Assembly: GCF_003026365.1 (NCBI RefSeq)
Contig: NZ_PYOM01000006.1
Coordinates: 172,942 to 236,941 of the forward strand
Direction of reading: 5' to 3'
DNA: 64,000 nucleotides
Source: Photobacterium angustum
GTDB lineage: Bacteria; Pseudomonadota; Gammaproteobacteria; Enterobacterales; Vibrionaceae
Position numbers and translations under genes: made by a program. This document shows, in pieces, positions 43,577-52,076 of the stretch (within the stretch, counting starts at the first letter, position 1; each line of letters starts with the position of its first letter). The notes under the pieces are model-generated. The model searched no databases, was not told where the DNA came from, and worked only from the letters and a program-made list of their open reading frames with translations.

Positions 43577-44626
43577 ATGGTTACAAGTACATCGGAAGTT
43601 AGAACTCAGAGTATAAATTTTGCTAATGCGAGCAAGAAAGCTGCCATTGTTCCGTCTGCCGCAGACACAATCGATACCAAGAAAATCGCTGGTTCGAACT
43701 TAAAACAATTAAGCTATCAGCAAGATGGATACACGGTTTCCAAAACCTTACTCGCCAAGGGTCAGCAGCAAGTAACATCGGTACAAATAGCAAAACAAGC
43801 TTTAGGTGTTGTAGGGCGGGACTTACAAGCAATAAAGAAGATCTTAAGTACTGAGCTTATTGCTCAACGCGCTGTTTCTCCGTCAGCTCAAAACAATGCT
43901 AATCATCATCTTGATTCGATAAAACACACATTGAATAACGCTAAGAGCGACGGACTTCGTGTTATTGATGCAGAGCTAAAAGTTAATATTGATAGACCAA
44001 TAACACGTACATTTTCTGTTCCCGGTCTGAATGTTCAGCGTCAGCGAGAGCACAGTGAGCTTATTAAATTAAGCTTTCAACAGTTGGGAACGGTTGTTGT
44101 GAATATGGATGCGAAACTAAGTGATAAAGCCTTAGTTTCGCAAATAGATCGTCATGTGATCCCTTTTGGTCTTCGAGCATCGCAACAAGATAACGGCGAT
44201 ATTGTATTTCGAACCAATGAGCAAGGCTTTCAAGGGGTGGAAGGAAAAGTACAGGTAATTGGTCAAGGGCATCGATACCCTGCAGGGCAGGCCAATACCC
44301 TGACGATTAAGCCTGAGCCTGAAGGTATTGAAGATAGTCAATTTACTTTTAATAACCGTGAGCAAATTCGCGATACTTTAGTTAAAGTGAACCAACATTT
44401 ACGGCAAGTGCAACAAAGCCTTGATGATATCAAAGCTTATCAGGCGGTATTGGCTAAACAAATGGCAGATGCGAAAGCAAACACGTCGCTGGGCGATGTT
44501 AAGCAAGTAGAAGAAAAGCTTAGCCAACTCTCGGGGGCTGGAAACCAGCAATTTAGTGCAACGTATCGCTCTTTAGCAGCACAAGCGAATGTACATCGTC
44601 ATACCGTTGTCGCTTTATTGAAATAA
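43577..44626 (+). CDS. Flagellin-like / hook-IN-motif protein of unknown role
   Basis: This is a 349-residue protein 14 bp after flgL, same strand, clearly in the flagellar operon. It has no signal peptide and no membrane segment, and is helical at both ends. Central sequence VVVNMDAKLSDKALVSQIDR then FGLRASQQDNGDIVFRTNE has the form of the flagellin hook IN motif seen in FliD and some flagellins. The C-terminus SATYRSLAAQANVHRHTVVALLK resembles the D0 helix of flagellins (QANxxxxxVLSLL). This suggests an exported axial or cap-like component. I know no gene name for it. A role as chaperone or length ruler is also possible. Confidence 0.75.
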   Translation: MVTSTSEVRTQSINFANASKKAAIVPSAADTIDTKKIAGSNLKQLSYQQDGYTVSKTLLAKGQQQVTSVQIAKQALGVVGRDLQAIKKILSTELIAQRAVSPSAQNNANHHLDSIKHTLNNAKSDGLRVIDAELKVNIDRPITRTFSVPGLNVQRQREHSELIKLSFQQLGTVVVNMDAKLSDKALVSQIDRHVIPFGLRASQQDNGDIVFRTNEQGFQGVEGKVQVIGQGHRYPAGQANTLTIKPEPEGIEDSQFTFNNREQIRDTLVKVNQHLRQVQQSLDDIKAYQAVLAKQMADAKANTSLGDVKQVEEKLSQLSGAGNQQFSATYRSLAAQANVHRHTVVALLK

Positions 44627-44643
44627 TGTCACTGACTACATGT

Positions 44644-44940
44644 TTATTTCTGACTTTCGTCTGCACAACATTCATCTTGAAGGTACGCAATCACTGAATC
44701 CAGTTTCTGATATTCCGCGACACAAAACAAAGTTCGTCCTTCTCTGCGTTGTGAAATGAGCCCCGCAGAGGCCAGCCCGGCAATATGATGAGAGAGGGTT
44801 GAACCTGGAACAGAAAGCTTTTCTTGTAACCCCCCAACAGCAATACCTTGATGACCCGCTCTAATCACTGTTTTGTAAATCATCAATCGTGTCGGATGTC
44901 CTAATTCTTTCAATGCCTTAGCAATGATTTCTGTATTCAT
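44644..44940 (-). CDS. ArsR-family metal/metalloid-type repressor
   Basis: The 98-residue winged-helix repressor has LGHPTRLMIYKTVIRAGHQG and the recognition helix SVPGSTLSHHIAGLASAGLIS with wing RREGRTLFC. The C-terminus ends DECCADESQK, and the vicinal Cys pair, with the Cys in TLFC, could bind thiophilic metals or metalloids. The classic ELCVC box of ArsR/SmtB is absent. It is divergent from the permease gene, with two matching inverted repeats in the gap. Convergent on its other side with the flagellin-like gene, 17 bp away. Confidence 0.9.
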   Translation of the reverse strand: MNTEIIAKALKELGHPTRLMIYKTVIRAGHQGIAVGGLQEKLSVPGSTLSHHIAGLASAGLISQRREGRTLFCVAEYQKLDSVIAYLQDECCADESQK

Positions 44941-44961
44941 TGTGAGTGCCCTTACTGATTT

Positions 44962-44987
44962 TATATTTCGATATTACTAGAAATGTC
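44962..44987. promoter_or_regulatory. Operator-like inverted repeat 1 (ArsR-type regulator side)
   Basis: TATATTTCG-N8-AGAAATGTC. The arms match the second operator at almost every position and the spacing is the same (9-8-9). It lies just upstream of the repressor gene start, the right place for autorepression. Confidence 0.65.
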
Positions 44988-45011
44988 TTGATCTATCCAA
45001 TAAAGATCAAT

Positions 45012-45037
45012 TATATTTCTATTATTCTAGAAATATA
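45012..45037. promoter_or_regulatory. Operator-like inverted repeat 2 (permease side)
   Basis: TATATTTCT-N8-AGAAATATA, a perfect 9-8-9 palindrome ending 13 bp before the permease ATG. Midway between the two operators a third palindrome, TTGATCT-N9-AGATCAA (44988-45010), is centred on the symmetry axis of the whole gap. Confidence 0.75.
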
Positions 45038-45050
45038 GATTGGTGCTGTG

Positions 45051-45947
45051 ATGTTAAAAGATACGTTAGAGATGTTCCTCTTTTTGGCGACTGAGTTAAC
45101 GCTACTGTTTTTGTTGATTAGTTTTTTGGTTGGTGTATTACAAAGCTATATTCCACCGGCAAAAATTCAGAGAATATTAAGTGGAAAGAAAGGTAAGGGT
45201 TATGTTGTTGCTGCATTATTAGCAGCTATTACTCCGTTTTGTTCTTGTTCAACAATCCCGTTTTTAAAAGGATTACTTAGAGCTAAAGCGGGCTTTGGAA
45301 CCATGATGGTGTTCCTTTTAGCAAGTCCTCTGCTTAACCCCGTTATCATTGGTTTATTTGTCGTAACCTTTGGTATCAAAGTTGCTGCATTCTATTTTGT
45401 GATGGCGATGGGTGTATCTGTTATTGCCGGCGTGCTATTAGAAAAGCTCAACTTTGAACGCTTTGTAAAACCAGAAGCCTATATCGAACCTGAATCATCA
45501 TGTGGTGCTAAAAGCTGTGGCGGAGCGAAAGTTGAAACAAATAAATGGAAAAAAATCTGGAACACAACATGGAAAGACTTTAAAAAAGTACTGCCATACT
45601 TAATCGGTGGTATTGCTATTGGCTCATTGATTTATGGTTTTATGCCAACTGAGTTCATTGCGAAAATCGCAAGTGATAACAATCCATTTGCGATTCCGGT
45701 AGCGGCTGTCATTGGTATTCCATTATATATTCGTGCAGAAGCCGTCATTCCATTGAGTGCCGCATTAGCTGCAAAAGGAATGGGATTAGGGGCGGTGATG
45801 GCATTAATTATTGGTAGTGCTGGCGCAAGTTTAACAGAAGTCATCTTATTAAAATCGATATTTAAAACACCAATGATTATTGCTTTTGTTACGGTTGTTT
45901 TAACCATGGCTATGAGTTCAGGTTACTTATATAGCTGGATTTTTTAG
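45051..45947 (+). CDS. Permease of the DUF318/ArsP-like family
   Basis: This 298-residue inner-membrane permease has about eight helices. The conserved ITPFCSCSTIPFLKGLLRA motif in the first half and the matching IPLYIRAEAVIPLSAALAAKGMG in the second half show the internal repeat of the family. A cytoplasmic loop near 148-160 has SSCGAKSCGG, suggesting metal or metalloid contact. Family members include ArsP, an organoarsenical exporter. Together with the divergent ArsR-type gene it forms a self-contained resistance or metal-handling module. An ATG at 45051 follows a GTG at 45048; both are possible. Confidence 0.88.
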   Translation: MLKDTLEMFLFLATELTLLFLLISFLVGVLQSYIPPAKIQRILSGKKGKGYVVAALLAAITPFCSCSTIPFLKGLLRAKAGFGTMMVFLLASPLLNPVIIGLFVVTFGIKVAAFYFVMAMGVSVIAGVLLEKLNFERFVKPEAYIEPESSCGAKSCGGAKVETNKWKKIWNTTWKDFKKVLPYLIGGIAIGSLIYGFMPTEFIAKIASDNNPFAIPVAAVIGIPLYIRAEAVIPLSAALAAKGMGLGAVMALIIGSAGASLTEVILLKSIFKTPMIIAFVTVVLTMAMSSGYLYSWIF

Positions 45948-45950
45948 CCC

Positions 45951-46658
45951 TTACCATGGAATTTCAGTGCCATCGTAACTGAAGAATTTTCCATTATCTT
46001 TTAAGCTCAGTCGCTGTAGCAAGTTAATTAATGCTGCAGCGACTTTTTCTGGCGTTTGTAAATTACCTTCTGGCACGTTGCGCTGAAAAGGCTTTGATAA
46101 GTTTGTGTCTGTAGTACCGGGGTGAAAAGCGAATACACAGGTATTAAATTTTTTATTTTTCCATTCAATACTAATCGTTTTCAAAGCCATATTTAATGCT
46201 GCTTTTGAACTTCGGTAACTTATCCATCCACCTATATTATTGTCTTCAATACTGCCAATTTTTGCCGAAACAGTAACAAAGTAATTCAATGTTTTTGATT
46301 TTAATTTAGGAGATAAGTGCTTAGCGATTAGCAGTGTAGGTAATACGTTCGTTGAGATATTTTGATTAAAAAAATCACTATCAAATTGAGTAATCGTTTT
46401 TTCTGGCATCATATCGCCACTGTGTAACATGCCAACCGCATTGATCACGATATCCAGCTGGCCAACTGTTTCTGATAATTTAGCCACATCAGAATCTTTG
46501 CTGACATCAGTACGATGCCAAGTGAGTTGAGGGTGTTCAATAGTTGGATGGCTGTTGTGGTATGTCGCATGGATATGATTGACTGCACCTTGGCTTAGAT
46601 ATGTTTTTATTAAGGCTGAACCAATGCCACCTGTGCCACCTAATATCAATATATGCAT
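45951..46658 (-). CDS. SDR family NAD(P)-dependent oxidoreductase (C-factor-like)
   Basis: This 235-residue short-chain dehydrogenase has a Rossmann motif GGTGGIGSAL near 7-16, the NxxG-like VINAVGML and the catalytic SYRSSKAALNMALK (Tyr and Lys) with Ser in VTVSAKIGS. The start MHILILGGTGG at 46658 is chosen over an upstream in-frame codon at 46688. Such small SDRs resemble the CsgA/C-factor group; the substrate cannot be told. It converges with the permease gene, 3 bp apart. Confidence 0.9.
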   Translation of the reverse strand: MHILILGGTGGIGSALIKTYLSQGAVNHIHATYHNSHPTIEHPQLTWHRTDVSKDSDVAKLSETVGQLDIVINAVGMLHSGDMMPEKTITQFDSDFFNQNISTNVLPTLLIAKHLSPKLKSKTLNYFVTVSAKIGSIEDNNIGGWISYRSSKAALNMALKTISIEWKNKKFNTCVFAFHPGTTDTNLSKPFQRNVPEGNLQTPEKVAAALINLLQRLSLKDNGKFFSYDGTEIPW

Positions 46659-46667
46659 AAAGAGAAA

Positions 46668-46705
46668 CTCATCGTATTGAAATAACAAAGTATCTATACG
46701 ATGAG
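46668..46705 (-). terminator. Hairpin between the 93-residue protein gene and the SDR gene
   Basis: CTCATCGTAT and ATACGATGAG form a perfect 10-bp stem with an 18-nt loop. On the minus strand TTTCTCTTT follows and then the SDR ATG. It acts as a terminator for the upstream gene and could also fold over the SDR translation start. Confidence 0.6.
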
Positions 46706-46729
46706 TTTAGCTAAATAGTTTTGTTTTAA

Positions 46730-47011
46730 TTACTTACGCTTAAAGTAATCTCGAATAGATTCGAAAATGAGTAATACACTATAAAAGGGATTATCAGCTT
46801 TGTTATATTCTTCTAATACGTAGATGAAGTTCGACTTATAGTGCTCTACTGCTTCTTCACTTGTTTCTGCATAAATCACATCATCTAACACTTCAAAGCC
46901 TTGAGACAGTAATTCTTCTTTCTCTTTCAGAAATGTCGAAGATGACATATCTATAAAAGTGTATTGTTTTCTGTCGTTGTTAAGCGTAAAGAACTGAAAT
47001 TTAATCGCCAT
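46730..47011 (-). CDS. Conserved-looking small hypothetical protein
   Basis: This 93-residue soluble protein begins MAIKFQFFTLNNDRKQYTFIDMSS. GGGGA lies about 8 nt before the ATG at 47011; the longer frame to 47056 is not supported. It is mixed alpha/beta in appearance, acidic in the middle, with a basic end (YFKRK). Not recognised. Confidence 0.65.
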   Translation of the reverse strand: MAIKFQFFTLNNDRKQYTFIDMSSSTFLKEKEELLSQGFEVLDDVIYAETSEEAVEHYKSNFIYVLEEYNKADNPFYSVLLIFESIRDYFKRK

Positions 47012-47325
47012 AATTATTCCCCTATATTTCACCAAGCGTATAAAAATTGAAAACAAAAGTTTGAGTAATACGTCTTTGGTTCTGCAAATACATTGAAATA
47101 ATATTTAGCTATAGCGTTCTGATTAAATTTAGCTGTAAAAGTATGCTTTTATCCTATGTGATCAATAACTAGACAAACAAGGGAAAGCTTCTCAGTTTTA
47201 TTTGTAAGAGGATGTAAATCCCTTAGCGATGATCATCTACATAGCGTGTTGTTAGCACTCTTATTAAAGGGATGCGCTCAATTCATATTACTTTTAAAGT
47301 ATTTTGGTAAATAAAATTTATCGTA
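47012..47325. other. Gene-free divergent region
   Basis: A 314-bp gap between the small hypothetical gene (minus) and the methyltransferase gene (plus). AT-rich, no open frame or strong hairpin noticed. It holds the promoters of both genes, which I cannot place with confidence. Confidence 0.4.
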
Positions 47326-48159
47326 ATGATAAAAATCCGTGTTTTTGAACGGGCGTCAATTACTATACTATCCGCGCCAGTTAATAAACCTACACGGTAT
47401 AAGATATTGGCAACAACCACTTCTACAGCGCTGTATACAGATCTATCTTCTTACTACGATTTAATGTGTGCTGATATTAATTATCAAGCTCAAGCCGAGT
47501 GTATTCGTCGCCTTCACCAGCTTTTTGGTAATAAAGGTACGCGACATCTAGATCTAGCCTGTGGTACAGGCCCTCATGTTCGTCATTTTATTGATAATGG
47601 CTTTCAAAGTGCTGGTTTAGATATCAATCAGCCAATGCTGGATCTAGCAAAGCTTCGCTGTCCAGAAGCCGACTTTGTTTTGCAGAATATGTGTGAATTT
47701 AAAGTTGATCAGCCATTGGATTTGATCACCTGTTTCTTGTATTCCATTCATTACAGCGACGGTCTTGCCAATTTAACGCGTTGTATTGAAAGTGCACATG
47801 CGGCGTTAAAAGAAGATGGTATATTTTGTTTCAATGCGGTTGAAAAGAACTTAATCAACAACAGTTACTTTGTCAGCCACAGTGTTGAACATGATAGCTG
47901 TCGCTTTACTTTCAGCTCTGGTTGGTATTATCAAGGTGAAGGTGAAAAACAAGCGCTGAAATTGAGTATTGAAAAAGCGGATACACTCAATACTGAAATT
48001 TGGCATGATGAGCATCCAATGGTTGCGGTGAGCTTTATTGAACTTCAAGCGCTACTTGAACCATATTTTGATGTTCATATGTTTGAGCATGACTACGAGA
48101 AACTTATTCCTTGGAATGGGGAATCAGGTAATGCAATCGTAGTGTGTGTGAAGAAGTAA
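47326..48159 (+). CDS. Class I SAM-dependent methyltransferase
   Basis: The protein is 277 residues from ATG 47326. The SAM-binding motif I HLDLACGTGPHVRHF, the acidic post-I residue in GLDINQPMLDLAK and motif II-like DLITCFLYSIHYSD are all present. The first 27 residues (MIKIRVFERASITILSAPVNKPTRYKI) look non-native and no ribosome binding site is seen, so the TTG at 47407 (then ATTTSTALYTDLSSYYD) is a likely alternative start. Substrate unknown; single gene ended by a hairpin terminator. Confidence 0.85.
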   Translation: MIKIRVFERASITILSAPVNKPTRYKILATTTSTALYTDLSSYYDLMCADINYQAQAECIRRLHQLFGNKGTRHLDLACGTGPHVRHFIDNGFQSAGLDINQPMLDLAKLRCPEADFVLQNMCEFKVDQPLDLITCFLYSIHYSDGLANLTRCIESAHAALKEDGIFCFNAVEKNLINNSYFVSHSVEHDSCRFTFSSGWYYQGEGEKQALKLSIEKADTLNTEIWHDEHPMVAVSFIELQALLEPYFDVHMFEHDYEKLIPWNGESGNAIVVCVKK

Positions 48160-48168
48160 CAACAAAAG

Positions 48169-48214
48169 GGTCATCCAACGGTTATTAATGGTTACAGTTG
48201 GGTGATCCGTTTTA
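48169..48214 (+). terminator. Terminator after methyltransferase gene
   Basis: GGTCATCCAAC pairs with GTTGGGTGATCC over 11 positions with one bulge and one G-T pair, loop 17 nt, followed by GTTTTAG. The T-run is short. Confidence 0.6.
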
Positions 48215-48331
48215 GATGTTACCCGTTTGTATTTTTCTATTTATTTAATTGTTTTGCCACAATTAATAATGAAGTCATTCTATGGTAATTTACATATTCG
48301 TTTATAAAGCACAATAACGAATACAGAGCTG

Positions 48332-48607
48332 ATGAATAAAATGAAGCATGTCGAAAATAAACTGGGCTTATGTATTGCCTGTATTGTTTTAGTTTGTGTG
48401 GTTGCAACAATAGGAAGTTCTACCAATACGCCATGGTTACAGATGCCGTTTGAAGCATTTAATGGCATTGCATTTAGCTTTGGTTATTTTTTTCGTTTAT
48501 CTGCTACGTGGGCGTACGTATGTAGTAGTGTCTTTTTTATCTCATTGTTTGCGGTTAGCTTTTGGCTGGGGAAAATAGTGGTAAGATTTTTTTGTCGTCA
48601 ACGTTAA
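48332..48607 (+). CDS. Small two-helix membrane protein
   Basis: This 91-residue hypothetical protein has hydrophobic segments at about 11-31 (LGLCIACIVLVCVVATIGSS) and 62-84 (TWAYVCSSVFFISLFAVSFWLG), with a short loop between and a basic C-terminus (RFFCRQR). Not recognised. Its stop overlaps the end of the convergent gene by 4 bp. Confidence 0.6.
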   Translation: MNKMKHVENKLGLCIACIVLVCVVATIGSSTNTPWLQMPFEAFNGIAFSFGYFFRLSATWAYVCSSVFFISLFAVSFWLGKIVVRFFCRQR

Positions 48608-48897
48608 GCTACTAAAAAGAAGAAATATAAAAAGCAGACGAAAGCGAGCAATATAGCTGAGATGATAGGGTAAATAATGTAGCTGTCATCTGTTCTATTC
48701 GCGCGATGAAAACAAAAAAACGCTAATAAACCATTATAAAAGATCAATAACAGGCTGATCATTGTGCCAGTACGTAAGTCGAGCGAGCCTAGCTGAAATA
48801 GAAAAAAAGACAGCAGAATATAATCTATGACGATCAGCCATAGAAAAGTCTTTTGTAAATTATCAGCTTTACGCTGTTTTATTTGTGTATGAGTCAT
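48604..48897 (-). CDS. Small three-helix membrane protein
   Basis: The product is 97 residues when started at MTHTQIKQRKADNL (48897); a longer frame reaches 48945. Three hydrophobic segments lie at about 18-38, 44-64 and 75-95. Not recognised. It lies just downstream of motB on the same strand, the last gene before the convergent overlap, and could be co-transcribed with the motor genes. Confidence 0.6.
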   Translation of the reverse strand: MTHTQIKQRKADNLQKTFLWLIVIDYILLSFFLFQLGSLDLRTGTMISLLLIFYNGLLAFFCFHRANRTDDSYIIYPIISAILLAFVCFLYFFFLVA

Positions 48898-48962
48898 TGG
48901 GCACACATCCACTAAAATCTCACCAAAACCAAGCATTGTATTCAATATTTATAAAATATAGC

Positions 48963-49961
48963 TTATAAATTAGACACGACGGGCTGTATTTCTTTTGGCT
49001 GGGTGACTGAATGGTTTATATAGTCGCTTCTTAGCACTGGTTGATTAAAACGCGCTTTTTCGTAAGCTTTATCAATAATGTTATCAGGATTTCCGGTACC
49101 AAAAAGAGCATCTACAACGCTTGCTGCTGGGGTAGTTAAGATAAATAATTCAATCCGACGATTTTCACTGGCGTTAGGGGATTGTTTGTTCAGTAGGGCG
49201 CGTTCTGCCATTGCTGCAACTTGAAGTACTCGATTGCTTGGCATGCCGCCAGCAATCAGCGTCTGTCTTGCGACATTGGCACGGGAAGAGGAGAGTTCCC
49301 AGTTTGATCTATTACTAAACTGGCGTTTAAACGGAGTCGCATCAGTATGGCCACTGATGATCAGTGAATTGCTGATTTGTTTAAAAATAGGGGCAATACT
49401 TAATAATACATCTTCAAAAAAGGGCGTTAAATTAGCACTGCCACGATGAAACATATTTTGTTTGAAGTCATCTTGTAAAATGATCCTCAACCCTTGCGGT
49501 GTAACATCAACCGAAATATTACCTTGAGCTGATACTTGCTTAGCGGTTTCTTCAACGACCGAAGCAAGGATCGCTAATTGCTCTTGGGTTTCAAAACTAC
49601 CTGGAATTAACGCATCACGCTCTGGGCCATCACCGTTACCATCAAAAAACGATTTTATTGTCATCGCTGCATTGTGAGAGCTTAGATCGGCAGCTTCGCC
49701 GCCGAAATCAATAGGGGATAAGCTGTTGGCGGTATCAAAAGGATTGCCAGCCCCTTCGTCAAAAACGCTGGCACTATTTACGTAAGCGACAATGGCTTTA
49801 CGTTCTTTTTGATCAACTACTTGCATCAGCCAAAGCACTAAAAATAGTGCCATAAGAGCAATCATAAAATCAGCAAAAGCGACTTTCCATGCGCCACCGT
49901 GTTGTTGATGTGAATGTCGTTTTGCTGCACGTTTAAAGACGATCTGCTCTGTGTTCTGCAT
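48963..49961 (-). CDS. motB: Flagellar stator protein MotB (LafU, lateral motor)
   Basis: This 332-residue stator subunit has a single N-terminal membrane helix [22 protein letters not shown] with the ion-conducting Asp (about 32), then a plug/linker and the OmpA-like peptidoglycan-binding domain (about 170-300; [35 protein letters not shown]). It forms the stator with MotA, whose stop overlaps its ATG. Lateral stators of this type are proton-driven in Vibrio; ion choice cannot be proved here. Confidence 0.94.
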   Translation of the reverse strand: MQNTEQIVFKRAAKRHSHQQHGGAWKVAFADFMIALMALFLVLWLMQVVDQKERKAIVAYVNSASVFDEGAGNPFDTANSLSPIDFGGEAADLSSHNAAMTIKSFFDGNGDGPERDALIPGSFETQEQLAILASVVEETAKQVSAQGNISVDVTPQGLRIILQDDFKQNMFHRGSANLTPFFEDVLLSIAPIFKQISNSLIISGHTDATPFKRQFSNRSNWELSSSRANVARQTLIAGGMPSNRVLQVAAMAERALLNKQSPNASENRRIELFILTTPAASVVDALFGTGNPDNIIDKAYEKARFNQPVLRSDYINHSVTQPKEIQPVVSNL

Positions 49962-50818
49962 TATCCCTCCTGTTCAGTTAGCCACCTCTCCATTTCGTTA
50001 AATGTAGGTTTAATGTCTAGCTGAATATGTTTTCTTCCTGCGTCAATAGCTAATAAGGTTGGCTTTTTAGCGACATAGGCGACAAGTGTTGCTCTTATAC
50101 ATTCAAATGCTGACATATTGCGTTTAACGCGCTGTGCCATGGCATTACTGGCAGGATCTAGAATGCAATAACAGCCAAAAATCCCAAGAAAAGTACCGAC
50201 TAATGCGGCAGCAACGTGATAGCCGATCATGGCGATAGAGCCATCAATGGCTTGCATGGTAATGATAATCCCCATGACCGCTGCCAAAATACCAAATCCA
50301 GGTAAGGCTTCTGCGGTACGTTGCATAGAACGTGAAGGCAAGAGTAAGTCTTCTTCTATTGCACTGATTTCTTGTTCTAATAACCCTTCAAGTTCATAAG
50401 GCGACATTTGTCCCATTGCCATTAAACGTAAATTGTCTGTAATGAAAGAAATAACATGATGATCATGCTTAATGAGAGGATAACGATTAAAAATTGTGCT
50501 GCTTTGAGGCGACTCAATATGCTCATCGAGTGCTTTAAAGCCTTTATTACGAACGGTATCAAGCAAGGTTTGCAGTAATGCCATCAATTCCATGTAGTAC
50601 TGAGCCTCATTATTACGAGGCGAGAGTACTTGACGAAATTGTTGGCGCATTTCTTTTAATACATGCGGTGGATTACCAATGATCAACGAGCCTAATGTAG
50701 CTCCGGCAATAATTAAAAATTCAGCAGGTTGCCAAATCGCACGTAAATTTCCGCCAGCCCAAACGTAGCCACCAAAAACACAAATAATAATGATGATGGC
50801 ACCGATAAACTTTTGCAT
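49961..50818 (-). CDS. motA: Flagellar stator protein MotA (LafT, lateral motor)
   Basis: This 285-residue four-helix stator subunit begins [23 protein letters not shown]. It has the cytoplasmic loop with [26 protein letters not shown], and [18 protein letters not shown] and [19 protein letters not shown] for the last two helices. The length matches proton-type MotA. It is 9 bp downstream of the sigma-28 gene, as in the laf operon (lafS-lafT-lafU). Confidence 0.95.
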   Translation of the reverse strand: MQKFIGAIIIIICVFGGYVWAGGNLRAIWQPAEFLIIAGATLGSLIIGNPPHVLKEMRQQFRQVLSPRNNEAQYYMELMALLQTLLDTVRNKGFKALDEHIESPQSSTIFNRYPLIKHDHHVISFITDNLRLMAMGQMSPYELEGLLEQEISAIEEDLLLPSRSMQRTAEALPGFGILAAVMGIIITMQAIDGSIAMIGYHVAAALVGTFLGIFGCYCILDPASNAMAQRVKRNMSAFECIRATLVAYVAKKPTLLAIDAGRKHIQLDIKPTFNEMERWLTEQEG

Positions 50819-50827
50819 ATACAGCTC

Positions 50828-51556
50828 CTAAGCCGATAAATAGTGATTGAGGGATTTCAGTGCTTGTTTATGCAGCTGACAAATACGCGGTGGAGTAAGG
50901 TTAAGCACTAACGCGATCTCATGCAGATTGAGCTCATGTTGATAAAACAGGGTCAGCAACAACTGCTCTCGTTTTGATAATTGCGTTAAAGCGTATTCCA
51001 ATGTCCGACGCATATGTTCATGTTCAACACCGTTATATTCCAACGGTGAATCTAGTTCTTTTCCAGCCTCTAGCAATTGGTCAAGGCTTTGCATTTCACT
51101 TGCCATACTGGCTTGTAAACGCAGTTGATAATTTTCACTATCAATCCCAAGCGCAGATGTGATCTCAGCTTCTGTGGGTTGTCGGCCAAGTTGCTTCATT
51201 AAGTCACGGGTAATGTCGTTAAGCTCATGGGCTTGCTGGCGTGTATGACGAGAACGCCAATCTAGTCGTCGCAGCTCGTCTAAAATCGCACCACGAATAC
51301 GACATATAGCAAACGCTGGAAATTGAGGATCCTCGACATCGCCATAACGTCGCGCTGCTTCTAACAGCCCAATTAGTCCAATTTGTTGCATGTCTTCATA
51401 ACTGCAATATGAGCTAGTATGGTGACGAAGTTGATTAACCACGCGTTTAACTAAAACAAGGTGATTACGGATTAATAAATCTTCATCAATATGATTCTGT
51501 TGCGACGATGGAGCTGTGTCGGGTTCATAGTGAGTGGTTGGGTTGTGATCAAGCAT
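50828..51556 (-). CDS. fliA: Flagellar sigma-28 factor FliA (LafS)
   Basis: This 242-residue sigma factor of the FliA type has region 2 with RNHLVLVKRVVNQLRHH, YEDMQQIGLIGLLEAARRYG and FPAFAICRIRGAILDELRRLDW, region 3 with QLGRQPTEAEITSALGI, and region 4 with LSKREQLLLTLFYQHELNLHEIALVLNLTPPRICQLHKQALKSL. The start at 51556 (MLDHNPTTHYEPD) follows GAGGTGAG; the frame extends to 51631 inside fliL. It drives lateral flagellin and motor genes and is held by FlgM (28298). Confidence 0.93.
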   Translation of the reverse strand: MLDHNPTTHYEPDTAPSSQQNHIDEDLLIRNHLVLVKRVVNQLRHHTSSYCSYEDMQQIGLIGLLEAARRYGDVEDPQFPAFAICRIRGAILDELRRLDWRSRHTRQQAHELNDITRDLMKQLGRQPTEAEITSALGIDSENYQLRLQASMASEMQSLDQLLEAGKELDSPLEYNGVEHEHMRRTLEYALTQLSKREQLLLTLFYQHELNLHEIALVLNLTPPRICQLHKQALKSLNHYLSA

Positions 51557-51566
51557 ACTCACCTCA

Positions 51567-52055
51567 TTATTGAATGACGTATTTGGTAAAAAGCACATCA
51601 TCGATATCACGAGCGATCGTGGTATTGGCAAAGGCTGCGGTCAGGGTTTGTTTTACTTCTTGCTGTAATTGATCGATAGATTGCTGGTTTTGTAACTCTT
51701 CATACTTTTTCTTACTGAACATTTTGAGTAATGCATTGCGAACGAGCGGCATATAGCTATCGATTTGTTTTATTCGTTCGGGATAGTGGGTTTGGACTGC
51801 TAGCTCAATCATCACATAATGAGTTTGGCGTTCGCCTTTTACACTGACAACGACCTTATCGAGAGGATGAAAAGCAGGCTGTGCCGTGGCTTCTGGCTCT
51901 GATTGAAAGACTTTTGTGATCCATGAATTTATGTTTGGAGTGGACGTATTCTGTTGGCTATACCATAGGGTAGCGCTAAAAGTGGCAACAGCAACAATAA
52001 TGCTGATCAGCAATATGATAAAGAGGTTAGAAATCGTTTTTTTATTAGTCATCAT
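51567..52055 (-). CDS. fliL: Flagellar stator-associated protein FliL (LafF)
   Basis: The 162-residue protein has a cytoplasmic N-terminus (MMTNKKTISN), one membrane helix (about 11-32) and a periplasmic stomatin-like FliL domain (about 58-160, HPLDKVVVSVKGERQTHYVMIELAVQTHYP, DIDDVLFTKYVIQ). Position between fliK and fliA equals lafF. FliL rings support stators under load. Confidence 0.9.
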   Translation of the reverse strand: MMTNKKTISNLFIILLISIIVAVATFSATLWYSQQNTSTPNINSWITKVFQSEPEATAQPAFHPLDKVVVSVKGERQTHYVMIELAVQTHYPERIKQIDSYMPLVRNALLKMFSKKKYEELQNQQSIDQLQQEVKQTLTAAFANTTIARDIDDVLFTKYVIQ

Positions 52056-52076
52056 CCTGATCCTAAATAAGAAAAA

